From NCBI GenBank assembly GCA_903813345.2, contig CAIIXF020000002.1:14530150-14594149 (forward strand): 64,000 nucleotides of DNA, in the 5' to 3' direction. This document shows positions 62,903-64,000 of the stretch, piece by piece. A model generated the notes under the pieces. It made no database searches. It worked only from the letters and a program-made list of their open reading frames with translations, and was not told the DNA's origin. The position numbers and the translations under genes are program-made. Within the stretch, counting starts at the first letter, position 1. The number at the start of each line of letters is the position of its first letter. The stretch comes from Owenia fusiformis (Eukaryota; Annelida; Polychaeta; Sabellida; Oweniidae).

Positions 62903-64000
62903 GTTACTGTTTACATGGACTGGACCTGATGGCTCAAAGTTGTCGAAAGACTGATCAAGCTGTCGCCCTAACTTGGTGTGTTCGCTGCATCTCTCTCATA
63001 GTTGTACCTGAAAGATACAAGATAAGAAAATGAAAAATACAAGGATGCAACTTGGTCGAGTCACTTCCAATACAAGCGGAGGAGGGAATGCCAAGACATT
63101 CCTTTCATGGACTCTAGTAAATCTGTCATCGCCTTGTACCTCTCCTGGCTCAAGATTTATATCATCAAGTCAACTAACTGCATAAGCAGATGTAACTCTG
63201 TAGGAAGAATGGAATAGTGGAGTATATGTATATTCTTTAAGAATAAATTGAAATGTGTTGTTTCGTTTTTCAAAGAAGTTGCCATCTTGACTTGGCCCAA
63301 TGTGAAGTAGGAATGATTCAGGCAACTATCACAGACCACATGTGAAAATAATGAAACATGGCTTCATGGTACATTTGTACATTAAGTGAAATCAAGGTAG
63401 TCATCATTTAGTTCATTTCTTTGAAAAAATGTTTGCCAAACATACATGTGCCAACAATGGTATTAGAATCCCAACAATTGAAAAATGTGTCGTTGTGGAA
63501 TAACTGTACTGAACCAGAGAGCAAAATCATCAAATGATAGAACTGATTATGCGTTACAGTACCTTTAACAAGATGGTATATAGATATAAATGCTGCAGAT
63601 AGATAGCACAAATTGTAGATTCTCTGTGGTTTTCCTTTTGTGTTTCACTTTGTTCTCTCCAAGGCAAGAGGTATGTAGATACAAATGCTGCAGATAGGTA
63701 GCACAAATTGTAGATTCTCTGTGGTTTTCCCTTTGTGGTTCTTTTTGTTCTCTCAAAGGCAAGAAGACTGCACCTGAAAGTACATTTAAGGAAAAGATCA
63801 GCGATGGTTCAATTAAAAAGAAAGAAAACCCCGAAACTAAGCCCACAATTTTAACATGAAAACCCAAAAGAAAAGACCCTTCAATCTACAACTGTAGCAA
63901 AAATGAACACAAGACTTCAGCCCTTCAAAATTTAGATCTGGAGTAGTACTTGAAGTCAACTTTAAAATTGAATCATTACTGAGTAAGTATTGGTCAATGG

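Larger units (their letters stand above)
58795..64000. repeat. 2.33-kb tandem duplication, two full copies plus a partial
   Basis: Copy 1 is ~58795-60855 (diverged and shorter at its left), copy 2 is ~60856-63184, and copy 3 is 63185 to the window end. The offset between copies 2 and 3 is 2329 bases wherever checked; copies 1 and 2 are offset by 2319-2329 over 59190-60850. Identity is visibly very high. Copies 2 and 3 contain an extra internal ~93-base duplication (GCAAGAGGTATGTAGATACA...) absent from copy 1. The array may continue to the right. Confidence 0.92.

Overview
This is AT-rich animal nuclear DNA. It has multi-exon genes with GT-AG introns, dense transposons and foldback repeats, and no operons. 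The two well-defined genes give full-length animal-type proteins. The mixture of Ty3/Gypsy, R2-like LINE, hAT, mariner and foldback elements fits a marine invertebrate such as a non-vertebrate deuterostome, mollusc or cnidarian. The species cannot be fixed from sequence alone.

Layout: (1) 1-4175 is repeat-rich DNA, followed by the last exon of a C2H2 zinc-finger gene (+, 4176-4609). (2) A 2.03-kb terminal-inverted-repeat (TIR) element lies at 5203-7234. (3) MFSD8/CLN7 (-, 9583-39247) can be reconstructed as 10 coding exons (530 aa) with every intron phase consistent. Its introns hold an apparently intact Ty3/Gypsy element with identical 133-bp LTRs and a 5-bp target duplication (TSD) (17335-22222), a 4.1-kb foldback element (24296-28387), an apparently intact R2/HERO-like non-LTR retrotransposon in tandem with its own truncated copy (28882-33288), inverted minisatellite arms (34733-35945) and a nest of DNA transposons (37077-39061). 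(4) A 418-bp interval separates the MFSD8 and ALG5 start codons, which point away from each other. (5) ALG5 (+, 39666-55596) can be reconstructed as 8 exons (326 aa). Its introns hold palindromic MITEs, a hAT-like element, a mariner relic and long tracts of roughly 160-bp repeats. (6) 56.0-64.0 kb holds a small TIR transposon carrying a transposase-like N-terminal fragment, a local repeat field, and a 2.33-kb tandem duplication that runs off the right edge.

The two host genes both serve the glycoprotein and endolysosomal system. ALG5 makes dolichyl-phosphate-glucose for N-glycan precursors in the ER. MFSD8 is a glycosylated lysosomal membrane protein. Their head-to-head arrangement would allow a shared promoter, but co-regulation is inference.

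Most remaining open frames are shadows or repeat translations. I see no convincing new multi-gene system. The strongest non-routine signals are the foldback elements built from tandem arrays, the tandem R2-like insertion, the self-documenting nested insertions (TSDs plus in-window empty sites), and the tandemly duplicated 2.33-kb unit with splice-flanked mini-ORFs.
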